DNA of 64,000 nt from Shouchella rhizosphaerae (GCF_900142675.1 NZ_FRBS01000001.1:992001-1056000), one strand, 5' to 3'; shown: positions 49,890 to 60,354, numbered from the stretch's first letter. The notes: generated by a model not told the origin, from the letters alone. Made by a program: numbers and translations.

Positions 49890-49925
49890 TTAGTATAGTA
49901 GATCTTCATAAGAAAGTCTGTCACT
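49890..49925 (-). promoter_or_regulatory. spoIIG-type promoter with long spacer
   Basis: Minus strand GTGACA, 21-base spacer, TATACT, about 30-60 bases ahead of spoIIGA. B. subtilis spoIIG is known for an over-long (22 base) spacer that makes it Spo0A dependent; the same layout is seen here. No perfect TGTCGAA box was found beside it. Confidence 0.5.
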
Positions 49926-50002
49926 TTATGGCGCAAGCAAGGATGTTATTTTGATAAGTTTTGGCAAACGCTGTCCCATTCTCGGTCGCTCGGAAATAAC
50001 CG

Positions 50003-50037
50003 CAAAAAAAACCGCTGCGAAAGCAGCGGTTTTCTTA
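50003..50037 (-). terminator. Terminator of ftsZ
   Basis: 11-bp stem AAAACCGCTGC-TTTC-GCAGCGGTTTT (50008-50033) followed by TTTT on the minus strand. Confidence 0.92.
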
Positions 50038-50117
50038 CAGTTATCTATCAGTCTCAGTGTCAAAGACACTAGGAGCAAATAGACGATTTGGTTTGACGAG
50101 CAACCGCTTCTTCGCGA

Positions 50118-51239
50118 TTAGCGGTTGCGGCGATTGCGCAAAAATGTAGGAATATCGAGTGTATCTGGCTGTTCTTCTTTTTGCCTCGCCTGCTGGCGGC
50201 TTTCCGTACGTTTTGGCTCTTCTTTCGGTTGCGGCCTCGCATGTTGTTGTTGCATCGTACGGCTTTGTGGTTGTTTTGCTTCTGCCGTTTCTTCAAACCC
50301 TGTTGCAATGACGGTAACAACAATTTCATCTTTCAAATTTTCATTGATGATCGACCCAAATATCATATTCACTTCTGCGTCACAAGCCTCAGAAACGATT
50401 TCAGCCGCTTCATGGACTTCATATAAACTTAAATTCGTGCCGCCTGTAATATTCATGAGCACTCCTTGTGCCCCATCGACAGACGTTTCCAACAGCGGGC
50501 TGGAGATCGCTTTTTTGGCTGCCTCGGCCGCACGGTTTTCACCTGTAGCGACGCCAATGCCCATCAAAGCGGAACCCTTTTCACTCATGACTGTTTTGAC
50601 GTCTGCGAAGTCAAGGTTGATCAACCCAGGTGTGGCAATTAAATCGGAAATGCCTTGAACTCCTTGGCGCAACACGTTATCCGCCTCGCGGAACGCTTCA
50701 AGCATCGGCGTATTTTTATCAACCATTTCCAATAAACGGTCATTTGGAATCACGATCAATGTGTCCACTTTTTCTTTTAACGCTGCAATGCCAGAGATCG
50801 CTTGGTTTTGCCGCTTACGGCCTTCAAAAGAGAATGGACGTGTCACAACACCGACTGTCAATGCCCCAAGCTCTTTTGCCACTTCAGCAATAACAGGAGC
50901 TGCTCCGGTGCCTGTTCCTCCTCCCATTCCAGCAGTAATAAAGACCATATCAGAACCTGAAAGCACTTCTTCCAGCTGTTCTCTGCTTTCCTCTGCCGCT
51001 TTCTTGCCTATTTCCGGGTTGGCGCCAGCGCCAAGGCCGCGAGTAAGTTTGCCGCCAAGTTGCAACTTCTTTTCCGCTTTTGATAAATGGAGTGCTTGTG
51101 CATCTGTATTGACTGCAATAAAATCGACACCTTGCAGGCCATTTTCAATCATGCGATTGACTGCGTTTGAACCGCCGCCACCAACGCCAATCACTTTTAT
51201 TTGCGCTAATTGTTCCATATCCATTTCAAAATCAAACAT
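50118..51239 (-). CDS. ftsZ: Cell division protein FtsZ
   Basis: 373 residues. Tubulin-like GTPase forming the Z ring. Nucleotide motifs [13 protein letters not shown] (about residues 17-29) and [10 protein letters not shown] (about 105-114), T7 loop NLDFADV (about 207-213), a variable Gln/Arg-rich linker, and the conserved C-terminal peptide DIPTFLRNR that binds FtsA and SepF. ATG start. Operon ftsA-ftsZ. Confidence 0.98.
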   Translation of the reverse strand: MFDFEMDMEQLAQIKVIGVGGGGSNAVNRMIENGLQGVDFIAVNTDAQALHLSKAEKKLQLGGKLTRGLGAGANPEIGKKAAEESREQLEEVLSGSDMVFITAGMGGGTGTGAAPVIAEVAKELGALTVGVVTRPFSFEGRKRQNQAISGIAALKEKVDTLIVIPNDRLLEMVDKNTPMLEAFREADNVLRQGVQGISDLIATPGLINLDFADVKTVMSEKGSALMGIGVATGENRAAEAAKKAISSPLLETSVDGAQGVLMNITGGTNLSLYEVHEAAEIVSEACDAEVNMIFGSIINENLKDEIVVTVIATGFEETAEAKQPQSRTMQQQHARPQPKEEPKRTESRQQARQKEEQPDTLDIPTFLRNRRNR

Positions 51240-51277
51240 GTTATTTCCCCCTAACCAGACTGGCTGACAGCTTTTTC

Positions 51278-52570
51278 TTATTCAAAGAATGTTTTAAACC
51301 AACTTTTCATTTTTGATTCTCTTTTTGCTTCCTGGCGTTTCGGTTCACGCTCAGTCGTCCGAAGTGGTTGGTGGTTTTCACTAGAGTCTGCTGTTTCAGC
51401 CTCTGATGCCTGCGAGAATGCCGCAGCAACTTCCTTCCCTTGAACGCGTCCATTTTTATGGGCAAACTGAATTAAACCGATGCTGACCGTATATTTCGGT
51501 TCCCGAACGCCGATGTAGTTCGGGATGGCCACACGGACATTGCCTTGGAGCATGTCCTTTGTCAGCTCAAGCACGCCAGGGAGCATCACTGTCCCGCCAG
51601 TCAGTACGAAACCGCTCGGAAAATGCCTAAACCCTAAGCGGACGAGCTCTTTTGCCGACAGTTCTAAAATTTCCTCGACCCGTGGCTCGATAATATGAGC
51701 AAGATCAAGCTGTGTAAGCATTTCTTTTTCATTAGAACCTACCGTTTGGATCGCAAATTGCTCATCGGAGGATGCTTCCTCGATAAACGCATGGCCGTAT
51801 TTGCATTTAATGCGCTCTGCTTCCTCTGTCGTCAAGCGCAAACCGACAGCCAAATCGTTTGTAATATGGTCACCGCCAATAGGCAAAACAGAAGTAGCCG
51901 CCAGCGTGCCTTGCTCAAAGACAGAAATCGTTGTGGAGCCGCCGCCAATGTCGATGACACAAACGCCGAGGCTTTTTTCATCTTTTGAAACCGCAACAGT
52001 ACCTGTTGCCAGCCCATTCAAGCAAATTTCAGCCACTTCCAAGCCTGCCCGTTCCACGCAACGCAACAAATTATGGAGAACGGTTTTGGCACCTGTAATC
52101 ATCATCCCTTCCATTTCCAAACGGACGCCAATCATTCCTTTTGGATCTGTAATTTCATCAAGGCCATCAACGATAAATTGTTTTGGGATCACATCGATAA
52201 TTTCCCGTTCTGGCGGGATGGATACTACTTGTGCCGCATCCATGACTCGGCGGACATCCTCCACGCCAATTTCCCGATCGCTTGAAGAAACAGCAACAAC
52301 CCCGTGGCACGGCAATAGCTCTACATGGCTGCCGTTAACGCCGACGACAACGTGCTTAATCGTAATGCCGACCATGCGTTCAGCTTGGTCTACAGCACGT
52401 TCAATTGATTTCACCGTTTCATCTATATCAACAATCGTGCCTTTCTTAATTCCTTCGGATGGAACATTACCAACCCCTAAAATATTGATTGAGCCATTGG
52501 CAACTTCGGCCACAATGACCCGTACAGAGGATGTTCCAATATCTAAACTAACATAAGTGTCACTGCTCAC
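51278..52570 (-). CDS. ftsA: Cell division protein FtsA
   Basis: 430 residues. Actin-like membrane tether for FtsZ. Phosphate-binding segments [13 protein letters not shown] (about residues 7-19) and [12 protein letters not shown] (about 202-213), adenosine motif [10 protein letters not shown], and a C-terminal amphipathic helix ending KSWFKTFFE. Two consecutive GTG codons can serve as start; the second (52570) is seven bases from GGAGGT. A sigma-H-like promoter lies about 75 bases upstream. Confidence 0.97.
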   Translation of the reverse strand: MSSDTYVSLDIGTSSVRVIVAEVANGSINILGVGNVPSEGIKKGTIVDIDETVKSIERAVDQAERMVGITIKHVVVGVNGSHVELLPCHGVVAVSSSDREIGVEDVRRVMDAAQVVSIPPEREIIDVIPKQFIVDGLDEITDPKGMIGVRLEMEGMMITGAKTVLHNLLRCVERAGLEVAEICLNGLATGTVAVSKDEKSLGVCVIDIGGGSTTISVFEQGTLAATSVLPIGGDHITNDLAVGLRLTTEEAERIKCKYGHAFIEEASSDEQFAIQTVGSNEKEMLTQLDLAHIIEPRVEEILELSAKELVRLGFRHFPSGFVLTGGTVMLPGVLELTKDMLQGNVRVAIPNYIGVREPKYTVSIGLIQFAHKNGRVQGKEVAAAFSQASEAETADSSENHQPLRTTEREPKRQEAKRESKMKSWFKTFFE

Positions 52571-52643
52571 CACGGCACCTCCCCATCTGCAAAGTCATGG
52601 TGTCTCCTCTTTAAATTCGGTTCTTTTTTCCAGTACGTAAAGT

Positions 52644-52670
52644 ATTCAACATGCATTTATGGAATCCTTT
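52644..52670 (-). promoter_or_regulatory. Sigma-H-type promoter of ftsAZ
   Basis: Minus strand AAAGGATTC (52670-52662), 11-base spacer, GTTGAAT (52650-52644): fits RNAGGAWWW-N11/12-RNNGAAT with one mismatch. B. subtilis ftsAZ also has a sigma-H promoter (P2) that raises FtsZ for polar septation. Confidence 0.65.
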
Positions 52671-52732
52671 AAATCTCGCAGTTTCTTATGTATAAAAGTA
52701 AGCCTGGCAAGACTCTTTCTATTTAGTCTACA

Positions 52733-52775
52733 CCAAGATGGAGAAGGTGAAAAGCCAAAACCTTCTCCACCTTGG
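52733..52775 (-). other. Strong hairpin upstream of ftsA (16-bp stem)
   Basis: In minus-strand RNA, CCAAGGUGGAGAAGGU pairs with ACCUUCUCCAUCUUGG across an 11-base loop, with all 16 positions paired (one G-U). No T-run follows on either strand, so an ordinary intrinsic terminator is unlikely. In plus-strand RNA the same position is an A-C mismatch, favouring function in the minus direction. Confidence 0.7.
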
Positions 52776-52893
52776 CTCCTAGGTCCTACTTTTTATCCAA
52801 ACCATCCCTTTGCAAACCAGTTCATGACGGCTTTGAACCGCCATCGCATTGCGCTTGCGTTACATGTTGATGTCAAAAATTGAATCAAAATGC

Positions 52894-53658
52894 CTATTGG
52901 CTGTCATGTTCTGTTTCTTTGAAATATGGGCTCATTTTCATATAAAGAACGCCTTGTTTTTCAGGGTCAAGTTGAGCGGCTACTTGCGGGTAAGGCTGCA
53001 TCGATTGAGCAAAGGACTCGACATTTGTTTTGACTTCATTGCCATCCGTCATATACAGCGTTAATTCAGAAGGCTGTGTGCTTGTTGGCGTAAACAAAAT
53101 CTCAGAAATCCGACCGACAATTTCAGGTGCCGTTTGAACAAGCTCTTCCCCAAGCTGTGCTAAAACGTCATCATCATCGTTGAAGCCGACTAAAACTGGC
53201 GCATCGCCGACAAGCTGTCCATTCGGTATAGGGTCAAGTGTTTCTCCGTTTTGCAATAGAGGCAAATACGTATCCCCGTCAGCAACATAACCAACGCGTG
53301 GATACTCGCTTACAGTAATGCGCACGGACACAGGAAGCTCCCGTTCAATTTTGGCACTTTCGATTTCTTTCAATGACGTTATCGCTTTTTCACGCTCCCC
53401 TTCTGACAAATGCCAAATATTCATGCCCTCTTCTAGGCCGCTTGCTTTTAAGATCGTCTCCTCAGCAACGAGTTGGTTGCCGTCTATATGTATGGTTTTC
53501 ACACCGCTAAGGGGGCTTTGGAAATAAACCAAAACGACAATCAATAGAAAGAACAACAAAACAAATGCGAGAATCCGCCGATTTGCTTTTTGCTTCCGTT
53601 TTTCCTGCAATGTTGGAATCCGCTCATTGACCGATACCACTTTTTTATCTTGACTCAC
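52894..53658 (-). CDS. divIB: Cell division protein DivIB (FtsQ)
   Basis: 254 residues. Short basic cytoplasmic tail, one transmembrane helix (about 29-47, ILAFVLLFFLLIVVLVYF), POTRA domain (about 52-122, VKTIHIDGNQLVAEETI) and FtsQ beta domain. Divisome component that binds FtsL and DivIC and regulates septal synthesis. ATG start with GGAGG upstream. Flanked by terminator and hairpin, so probably transcribed on its own. Confidence 0.94.
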   Translation of the reverse strand: MSQDKKVVSVNERIPTLQEKRKQKANRRILAFVLLFFLLIVVLVYFQSPLSGVKTIHIDGNQLVAEETILKASGLEEGMNIWHLSEGEREKAITSLKEIESAKIERELPVSVRITVSEYPRVGYVADGDTYLPLLQNGETLDPIPNGQLVGDAPVLVGFNDDDDVLAQLGEELVQTAPEIVGRISEILFTPTSTQPSELTLYMTDGNEVKTNVESFAQSMQPYPQVAAQLDPEKQGVLYMKMSPYFKETEHDSQ

Positions 53659-53807
53659 TTATGCTCCTCCAAACTGCTCGAAATGCGAACAAGTCACAGG
53701 CATCATTTTCCACGGCTCGTTTCCATATTCTCATGAACGTAGATGAAACGATGTTTTCATTGCTTATTTCTCCATTTTAGCATGTTTTCCTGTTTGCCAC
53801 TACAAAA

Positions 53808-53844
53808 CAACAAACAGAGAGCGATCATTTTTCGCTCTCTGTCT
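53808..53844 (-). terminator. Terminator of spoVE
   Basis: 11-bp perfect stem ACAGAGAGCGA/TCGCTCTCTGT (53814-53824 and 53832-53842) with T-rich sequence following on the minus strand. Confidence 0.88.
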
Positions 53845-53849
53845 GATCA

Positions 53850-54947
53850 TTATCTAGCATGCCGGCTAATGTTTAACAACACACCGATGGAAACTAGCAT
53901 AAGCGTTAACGAAGACCCTCCATAGCTTAAAAGCGGAAGGGTGATGCCAGTGACTGGCATGAGCCCTGTCACCACACCAATATTAATCATTACTTGAATG
54001 GCAATCATCGTAATGATGCCGATCGCTAAAAAGCTACCGAACAAGTCTGGGGCCCCTAGCGCAATGCGGATGCCACGCCAATAAAGGATCGCAAATAACA
54101 ACAGCACTGTCACTCCGCCTAAAAACCCCATTTCTTCGGCCAATATCGCAAAGATAAAGTCTGTTTGTGGCTCTGGCAAGTAAAAATACTTTTGCCTGCT
54201 TTCACCAAGGCCCATGCCGAGCAAGCCTCCAGGACCGATAGCCAGCAACGATTGGATAATTTGAAAGCCACTGCCGAGTGGGTCACTCCACGGGTCCATA
54301 AAAGACGTGATGCGCTGGATTCGGTAAGGAGCGCTGGCAATGAGCGCCACAAATCCGAACACACCGATTAAGCCAAGGGCGACAAAATGCTTGATCCGCG
54401 CACCCGCAGTGAAAACCATTACTGTACAAGTTCCAACCATGACGGCACCTGTGCCAAGGTCAGGTTGCATCATAATAAGGGCAAAGGCCAACAAAACAAG
54501 GCCAAGGGAAGGAACCAACCCTTTCTTTATCGTCACAATCCATTTTTGATGATCGGCTAGAAACTTTGCTAGGAAAATAATCATCGCCATTTTCATAAAC
54601 TCTGATGGTTGGATTGAAAAGGCGCCAACGCCAAGCCAGCTTTGGGCACCACCGCGGACAAGGCCGACCCCAGGGATAAGCACAATGACGAGCAAAGCAA
54701 AACAGACAATCAAAAGGATTTTGCTGTAAGTGCGCCATACCCAATAGTCTAACCGCATCATCACAAACATGAGCAAAACACCTGTTCCGCCAAAAAACAA
54801 TTGTCGTTTTGCAAAGAAAAAAGAATCGCTGAAACGGTAAGAGGCCCAAGCCGCACTGGCACTATAAACCATGATTAAGCCAATGACTAAAAGCGCAATC
54901 GTTACAGCAAGTAGAGTTAAATCGGGGGCTGATTTCTGTTTTCCCAT
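53850..54947 (-). CDS. spoVE: SEDS-family glycosyltransferase SpoVE (spore cortex)
   Basis: 365 residues, about ten membrane helices. FtsW/RodA-type peptidoglycan polymerase needed for the spore cortex, partner of SpoVD. Family motifs GGAQSWLGVGAFSIQPSEFMKMA (about residues 109-131), QPDLGTG (about 174) and PITGITLPLLSYGGSS-type VTGITLPLLSYGGSS near the end. ATG at 54947 with GAGGTG upstream matches the B. subtilis N-terminus. A terminator precedes it and a sigma-E-like -10 lies at 54981-54988. Confidence 0.94.
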   Translation of the reverse strand: MGKQKSAPDLTLLAVTIALLVIGLIMVYSASAAWASYRFSDSFFFAKRQLFFGGTGVLLMFVMMRLDYWVWRTYSKILLIVCFALLVIVLIPGVGLVRGGAQSWLGVGAFSIQPSEFMKMAMIIFLAKFLADHQKWIVTIKKGLVPSLGLVLLAFALIMMQPDLGTGAVMVGTCTVMVFTAGARIKHFVALGLIGVFGFVALIASAPYRIQRITSFMDPWSDPLGSGFQIIQSLLAIGPGGLLGMGLGESRQKYFYLPEPQTDFIFAILAEEMGFLGGVTVLLLFAILYWRGIRIALGAPDLFGSFLAIGIITMIAIQVMINIGVVTGLMPVTGITLPLLSYGGSSLTLMLVSIGVLLNISRHAR

Positions 54948-54980
54948 CACACACCTCGGCTTCATGCGACTTCTAACACT

Positions 54981-55011
54981 ACTATATGAAGCCGAAGCGG
55001 CAAACATGTCC
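54981..55011 (-). promoter_or_regulatory. Possible sigma-E promoter of spoVE
   Basis: Minus strand CATATAGT (54988-54981) fits CATANNNT; GGACATG 16 bases upstream is a one-mismatch fit to the -35 core ATA. spoVE in B. subtilis is sigma-E dependent. Confidence 0.45.
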
Positions 55012-55023
55012 ATTCGCATTGTA

Positions 55024-55054
55024 AAAGAAAAGCCTGCTGTTTCCAGCAGACTTC
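55024..55054 (-). terminator. Terminator of murD
   Basis: Stem AAGTCTGCTG-GAAA-CAGCAGGCTT (55030-55053, one G-T pair) followed by TTCTTTT on the minus strand. Confidence 0.85.
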
Positions 55055-55123
55055 AGACGGAGCGATTTCATGCAGATGCGCATACATTTGCGTTCGGTGC
55101 TTTTTCCAGGCTATTCGCCGCCT

Positions 55124-56479
55124 TTACGATGGTTTGATGATCGTATTTACGTAATCAAGAAATTCATCGCCTCGCTCTTCAAAAGAGCGGTATTGGTCCC
55201 AGCTAGCACAAGCTGGCGACAAAAGGACAACGTCACCAGGTTGTGACAGCGCCACTGCTTTCTCCGTGGCGTCTTGGACCCGTTCAGCCGTAACCGCTTG
55301 GACATTTGCTTTAGCTGCCAATGCCAACAGTTTGCTTTTTGTTTCACCGTATGCAACGACAGCCTTGACGTATTTTAGACTCGCCAACAGCTCGTCAAAA
55401 TCGTTGCCGCGGTCAAGCCCGCCGGCAATGAGAACAACCGGCTTTGCAAATCCCGATAGCGCTGCTTTTGTAGCTAATATATTTGTTGCCTTTGAATCAT
55501 TGTAAAACTGCCGGCCTTCCCAACTCCCCACATATTGAAGCCGATGTTTCACTCCAGGGAAATGACTGAGCACATGCCTGATTTGTTCTACTGTCGCTCC
55601 TGCTAAGCGAGCCGCCGCAGTAGCGGCTAACATGTTTTCGACGTTATGGGCCCCTGGTAGGACGGCATCAGCCAATGCAAGGATCGGTTCATCTTTAAAA
55701 AAGATCGTGCCGTCTTTCACATAAGCGCCGTCTTCCACGACATTGATGCGCGAAAACGGGACAAGGGTAGCGCCTATACGAGCAATGGCCTGAACGACTG
55801 TTGGATCATCCGCATTGTACACAAGATAATCAGCAGGGCCCATGTTGGCAGCAATTCTCGCCTTGGCCGCTATGTAGTCTTCACGGGTGCCGTGGTAGTC
55901 TAAATGGGCGTCAAAGATATTCAGCCAAACAGCTACCTTTGGCTGAAATGCGTTTGTGCCCATTAATTGAAAACTAGAAACTTCCAGCACGATCACATGT
56001 TCAGCTTTTGCCTTTTGAGCTACCTCCGAGGCTACTGTGCCAATATTCCCGGCAATAAGCGGTTTGCGCCCACTATGCTCAAGCATTTCTTTTACCAATG
56101 TCGTCGTCGTTGTTTTGCCATTTGAGCCAGTAATGGCGACCATTTCTGCTTCTGAAATCAAATAGGCGAGCTCGATTTCGGTCCAAATCGGAATGCCACG
56201 GGCTTCCGCTTCCTTCACCACTATATTTGTATAAGGAATGCCAGGGTTTTTCACGAGCAAGCTGCAGCCATCAAGCACGGTGAGTGGATGCCCACCGCAC
56301 ACCACTTGAATACCCGCAGCCTCTAATTCGCCTGCCTGTGGTTGTTCAGCACGGCTTTTACTGTCGTTAATGACAACCTCTGCTCCTAAACGGGCAAGCA
56401 GCAATGCCGAAGCAACGCCGCTTTTCGCCATTCCTAGAACGAGAACACGCTTTCCGATCAATTCCTTTACTTGCTTCAT
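55124..56479 (-). CDS. murD: UDP-N-acetylmuramoylalanine--D-glutamate ligase
   Basis: 451 residues. Adds D-Glu to UDP-MurNAc-L-Ala. Rossmann-like start [14 protein letters not shown] (about residues 10-23), ATP loop [12 protein letters not shown] (about 117-128) and DSKATN (about 320). ATG at 56479 overlaps the mraY stop (ATGA). murG and spoVE follow murD in B. subtilis; only spoVE is found here. Confidence 0.97.
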   Translation of the reverse strand: MKQVKELIGKRVLVLGMAKSGVASALLLARLGAEVVINDSKSRAEQPQAGELEAAGIQVVCGGHPLTVLDGCSLLVKNPGIPYTNIVVKEAEARGIPIWTEIELAYLISEAEMVAITGSNGKTTTTTLVKEMLEHSGRKPLIAGNIGTVASEVAQKAKAEHVIVLEVSSFQLMGTNAFQPKVAVWLNIFDAHLDYHGTREDYIAAKARIAANMGPADYLVYNADDPTVVQAIARIGATLVPFSRINVVEDGAYVKDGTIFFKDEPILALADAVLPGAHNVENMLAATAAARLAGATVEQIRHVLSHFPGVKHRLQYVGSWEGRQFYNDSKATNILATKAALSGFAKPVVLIAGGLDRGNDFDELLASLKYVKAVVAYGETKSKLLALAAKANVQAVTAERVQDATEKAVALSQPGDVVLLSPACASWDQYRSFEERGDEFLDYVNTIIKPS

Positions 56480-57453
56480 GTCAGCCACACTCCAATGTAA
56501 ACGCCCATAATGGCAAAGATCATCCCGACAAGCCAAAATGTCACGACTACTCGCCATTCGGACCAACCGACAAGCTCATAATGGTGATGCAATGGGCTCA
56601 TTCGGAACACGCGTTTCCCTGTTAATTTAAACGATGCTACTTGAATGATGACCGAGAGCGTTTCAATGACAAACACGCCACCCACAATAATGAGCATCAA
56701 TTCCATTTTTGTTAGAATCGCGATCGCAGCAATCGCTCCGCCAAGAGCAAGGGAGCCTGTATCCCCCATAAAAACTTTTGCTGGATGGGCATTAAAGACA
56801 AGAAACCCTAGAAGTGCTCCAGTAATGGCCGTCGAAAATAAAGCCGTGTCAATGAATCCTCCGCTCCAAGCAAGAATGGCAAAAGCGCCAAAAGCAATGG
56901 AGCCGGTGCCAGCCAAGAGCCCGTCAAGGCCATCAGTTAAATTGACGGCATTGCTCGCCCCGAGCAGCATTAAGACAATCAAAATGAGGTAGAGCCAGCC
57001 TAAATCAAAGCCAAACGTCGTGCCTGGAATCGCAATAAATGTATCAAAGCCGATCGCAAGCAATCCGATATAGAAAATAGCGGCAATGACTAGCTGACCT
57101 GCTAGCTTTTGCTTAGAGGTCAAGCCGAGATTGTGCTTGCGCACCACTTTTAAATAGTCGTCAACGAAACCGACGATCCCATAACCAAGCGTCACAACCA
57201 TCAACAACAACAATTCCGGAGTAAATCCGGTGATGGCGATGCCGATCGCGAGGGCACTGATGAAAATCGATAAGACAATAACAATGCCGCCCATTGTTGG
57301 CGTACCGCTTTTCTTCTGATGGGATTTCGGCCCTTCTTCACGGATGCTTTGGCCAAACTTCAATTTCCGCAAAAAGGGAATAAACAGCGGTGACATAATA
57401 ACAGCAGCCGCAAATGAGAGAATGAGAACGAACAACAGCGTCCATTCTTCCAT
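56476..57453 (-). CDS. mraY: Phospho-N-acetylmuramoyl-pentapeptide-transferase
   Basis: 325 residues, ten membrane helices. Makes lipid I. Motifs [10 protein letters not shown] (about 47-56), GFVDDYLK (about 92-99, catalytic Asp pair), NLTDGLDGL (about 168-176) and the [15 protein letters not shown] loop. ATG at 57453 follows the murF stop by one base. Confidence 0.97.
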   Translation of the reverse strand: MEEWTLLFVLILSFAAAVIMSPLFIPFLRKLKFGQSIREEGPKSHQKKSGTPTMGGIVIVLSIFISALAIGIAITGFTPELLLLMVVTLGYGIVGFVDDYLKVVRKHNLGLTSKQKLAGQLVIAAIFYIGLLAIGFDTFIAIPGTTFGFDLGWLYLILIVLMLLGASNAVNLTDGLDGLLAGTGSIAFGAFAILAWSGGFIDTALFSTAITGALLGFLVFNAHPAKVFMGDTGSLALGGAIAAIAILTKMELMLIIVGGVFVIETLSVIIQVASFKLTGKRVFRMSPLHHHYELVGWSEWRVVVTFWLVGMIFAIMGVYIGVWLT

Positions 57454-57454
57454 A

Positions 57455-58816
57455 TTAATTGCCTCCTTTGACCGCCGGTAAAACTTCCTCAAGCGCCAAA
57501 CCGCGTGAAGCTTTTATTAATACAACGGTATCTTTCGTATAGTAAGGTTTCAAAATTTCGGCTGCTTCCACAACCGTATCAGCATGGACAAGCGAAATGC
57601 GGCTGTCCTTTTTGTCAAGTTGGGCCTCGTAAATCCATCGGCCTTTTTTGCCGACTGTCACAACGTCTGTGATAGGCGGCTCAATGGCAGTAGCCACGCT
57701 TTTATGAAGAGCTTCTTCATCTTGGCCTAGCTCATAAATATCTCCTAAGACAAGAACGCGCCGTTTATAATGGGGCAGCTCTTTCACAGTCTCAATTGCC
57801 GCTTTCATCGATGTTGGATTGGCATTGTAGGCGTCATTAATAATGGTCGAGCCGTTTGGCCCTTTAAGCTTCTCTAGCCGCATACCCGTTATTGCCAAGG
57901 AAGAAAGTTGTTTTTGGATCATGGCATTGCTAAAACCTAGCTTTTGCGCAAGCAAAATCGCGTAAGCGGCATTTTTAACATTATGCTTGCCTAGCATTGT
58001 AAGTTGCCAGCGTGCGCCGTTCAAATAAAAGACATAGCCATTTTCTAGCGTTTTGACGTCACTTATTTTGGTTGCCGCCTGATCCGAAAAGCCAACTGTC
58101 GTTTCCGCTTGTTCGTTATACGGACTTAGCAATGGTTCGTCTCCGTCGAATAACAGCCAGCTTTCCTTTATGAGCCCATCGGCAATTTCCATTTTTGCAG
58201 CTGCAATCCCTTCACGGGAACCTAAATGCTCGATATGAGCATCGCCAATGCTTGTTATAATCGCCGCATTTGGCTTCGCTACTTGCGTAAGCGTCGAAAT
58301 TTCACCGGCATGGTTCATCCCCATCTCAACGACCGCATAAGTACAGTCTTCTGGCATGGCCAACAATGTGAGCGGTACGCCAATATGGTTATTTAAATTC
58401 CCTTTCGTTTTATGGACAGCAGCCGTTCCGGCTAGCACACTAGCAACTATATCCTTTGTCGTCGTTTTTCCGTTTGAGCCCGTAATGCCAATCACAAACG
58501 GATTCACTTTTTCACGGTACGCTTGCGCCAAAGCCTGCAATGCTTTCAACGTGTCTTCCACATAGTAGAGCTGGAACGTCTCTGGCAACTGCTCAGGCAC
58601 GGGCTCCTGTTCTTTCCAAAGGGCACCTGTTGCCCCAGCTTCAATCGCTTGTTCAATAAAGCGATGGCCATCAAACCGTTCTCCCTTTAAAGGCACAAAC
58701 AGCCCATTTTCCATGCGCTGCCGCGTGTCCGTCGAAACGCCCGAAAAGCCGCGCCTATCTTCCTTCAAACGGCTTCCTTTCGCAATGGATTTCAGCAAAC
58801 TTGCATCGATCTTCAT
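57455..58816 (-). CDS. murF: UDP-MurNAc-tripeptide--D-alanyl-D-alanine ligase
   Basis: 453 residues. Adds D-Ala-D-Ala to the murein precursor. Mur ligase ATP loop [14 protein letters not shown] (about residues 108-121), central [15 protein letters not shown] (about 137-151), and [10 protein letters not shown] (about 313). The NANPTSM segment distinguishes MurF from other Mur ligases. ATG overlaps the murE stop (ATGA). In B. subtilis murF lies elsewhere, beside ddl. Confidence 0.95.
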   Translation of the reverse strand: MKIDASLLKSIAKGSRLKEDRRGFSGVSTDTRQRMENGLFVPLKGERFDGHRFIEQAIEAGATGALWKEQEPVPEQLPETFQLYYVEDTLKALQALAQAYREKVNPFVIGITGSNGKTTTKDIVASVLAGTAAVHKTKGNLNNHIGVPLTLLAMPEDCTYAVVEMGMNHAGEISTLTQVAKPNAAIITSIGDAHIEHLGSREGIAAAKMEIADGLIKESWLLFDGDEPLLSPYNEQAETTVGFSDQAATKISDVKTLENGYVFYLNGARWQLTMLGKHNVKNAAYAILLAQKLGFSNAMIQKQLSSLAITGMRLEKLKGPNGSTIINDAYNANPTSMKAAIETVKELPHYKRRVLVLGDIYELGQDEEALHKSVATAIEPPITDVVTVGKKGRWIYEAQLDKKDSRISLVHADTVVEAAEILKPYYTKDTVVLIKASRGLALEEVLPAVKGGN

Positions 58817-60276
58817 TGTATCCGCTCCTTCAGCGCATCACGGGCCACTTCTCGGTCATCGAAATGAATCCGTTGACGGCCAATTTCCTGATACGTTTCA
58901 TGCCCTTTGCCAGCAATCACGACAATGTCTCCTGTATTTGCCGCAGCAATCGCTTGCTCGATTGCCGTTTTCCGGTCAACAATGACGGTGTATTGGTCGG
59001 GGTCAAGCCCCTCCGTAATATCGGCAAGAATCGCATCAGGGTCTTCGGTGCGAGGGTTATCTGACGTGAATATCGTTCGATCCGCATATTGCACGGCAAT
59101 TCGCCCCATAACAGGACGCTTCGTCGCATCGCGATCTCCTCCGCAGCCTACGACTACATGAATATCATTATCTGCAAAGTCTTGGACGGTTTGCAACACA
59201 TTTTCGAGGCTGTCAGGCGTGTGTGCATAGTCAACAATTACGGTAAAGTCTTGCCCTTCATCAACAGGTTCAAAACGCCCCGCTACACCTGTGACTTTTT
59301 CTAGACTAGCCTTAATCGTAGAGAGAGACAAACCTGAGACATAAGCGCTGGCAGCAGCAGCAAGGGCGTTGTAGACATTGAACAAGCCAATCAGCTTGAG
59401 CTGAACATCGGTTTTTTCACCAAAAACATGTAATGTGAACCGCGTGCCCGCAGCGCTTACTTTAATGTTTTCCCCGTAAACGTCCGCTTGTTTTTTGATG
59501 CCATATGTGACAACGTCTGCCGTTGTCATTTGAATAAGCCGGTCGCTGGCAGGATCATCGCTGTTTATGACAGCGGTTTTGCCGTCATATGTATTTCCTA
59601 GTTGTGAAAATAATAAGCTTTTTGCATAAAGGTAACGTTCCATTGTCTCATGATAATCAATATGGTCAGGGGTTAAATTTGTAAACACGGCAATATCATA
59701 ATCACAGCCGCGCACACGACCTAAATGCAAGGCATGGGAAGATACTTCCATTACCGCTGTCTCGACTTGCTTGTTTACCATTGAGGCAAACCGCTGCTGC
59801 AACACAAGTGATTCAGGCGTCGTATTCCGTGTTTCAATTGTTTCATCGCCAATTTTGGTATAAAGCGTGCCGATGAGGCCGGTTTTCTGACCTGCCTCCC
59901 GAAACATCGTATCCAAAATGTGCGTAACCGATGTTTTCCCATTCGTGCCCGTCACGCCGATCAGCTGCAATCGTTTCGTTGGTTCTCCATAAAAATGGCT
60001 CGCCAACCGCGCCATTGCCCGTTTTGTATCACGGACAATCACGACAGGGACGTCAAGGGCAAGAGGGCGCTCAGCAACAACGGCGACCGCCCCTTTTTCT
60101 ACAGCCTGCTTTGCAAAGTCATGCCCATCAACGGTATAGCCATTAATGCAAAAAAACAATGTTCCTTGTTTCACTAAGCGCGAATCCATTTCTAAATGCG
60201 CAATCTCTATCGATTGGTGTTCTTTTTTTAAAGGTGTAATGCCCCGAAGCACACGAAGCAATTCATTCAATTCCAT
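58813..60276 (-). CDS. murE: UDP-MurNAc-L-Ala-D-Glu--2,6-diaminopimelate ligase
   Basis: 487 residues. ATP loop GVTGTNGKTSVTH (about residues 107-119) and the specificity motif DNPRTEDP (about 402-409), which in this family indicates meso-diaminopimelate rather than lysine, so the wall is A1-gamma type. ATG at 60276 with GGAGG eight bases upstream. Lies 78 bases after spoVD without a terminator. Confidence 0.97.
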   Translation of the reverse strand: MELNELLRVLRGITPLKKEHQSIEIAHLEMDSRLVKQGTLFFCINGYTVDGHDFAKQAVEKGAVAVVAERPLALDVPVVIVRDTKRAMARLASHFYGEPTKRLQLIGVTGTNGKTSVTHILDTMFREAGQKTGLIGTLYTKIGDETIETRNTTPESLVLQQRFASMVNKQVETAVMEVSSHALHLGRVRGCDYDIAVFTNLTPDHIDYHETMERYLYAKSLLFSQLGNTYDGKTAVINSDDPASDRLIQMTTADVVTYGIKKQADVYGENIKVSAAGTRFTLHVFGEKTDVQLKLIGLFNVYNALAAAASAYVSGLSLSTIKASLEKVTGVAGRFEPVDEGQDFTVIVDYAHTPDSLENVLQTVQDFADNDIHVVVGCGGDRDATKRPVMGRIAVQYADRTIFTSDNPRTEDPDAILADITEGLDPDQYTVIVDRKTAIEQAIAAANTGDIVVIAGKGHETYQEIGRQRIHFDDREVARDALKERIQ

Positions 60277-60354
60277 GTTAATGCCTCCAAAGTTTTGACA
60301 GTCCACCGTATTGGAAAACGATGAATGAGCAGAATAAAAACATACGTATCCATT

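Larger units (their letters stand above)
52571..52893 (-). other. 323-base interval between divIB and ftsA without a gene
   Basis: B. subtilis has ylxW, ylxX and sbp here; no such frames are visible. It holds a sigma-H-like promoter (52644-52670) and a 16-bp-stem hairpin (52733-52775). Remaining sequence shows nothing recognisable. Confidence 0.6.

Noticed and set aside
51801-52556. 251-codon plus-strand frame opposite ftsA
   Set aside because: Thr/Ser/Pro-rich antisense translation of ftsA with no start signal.
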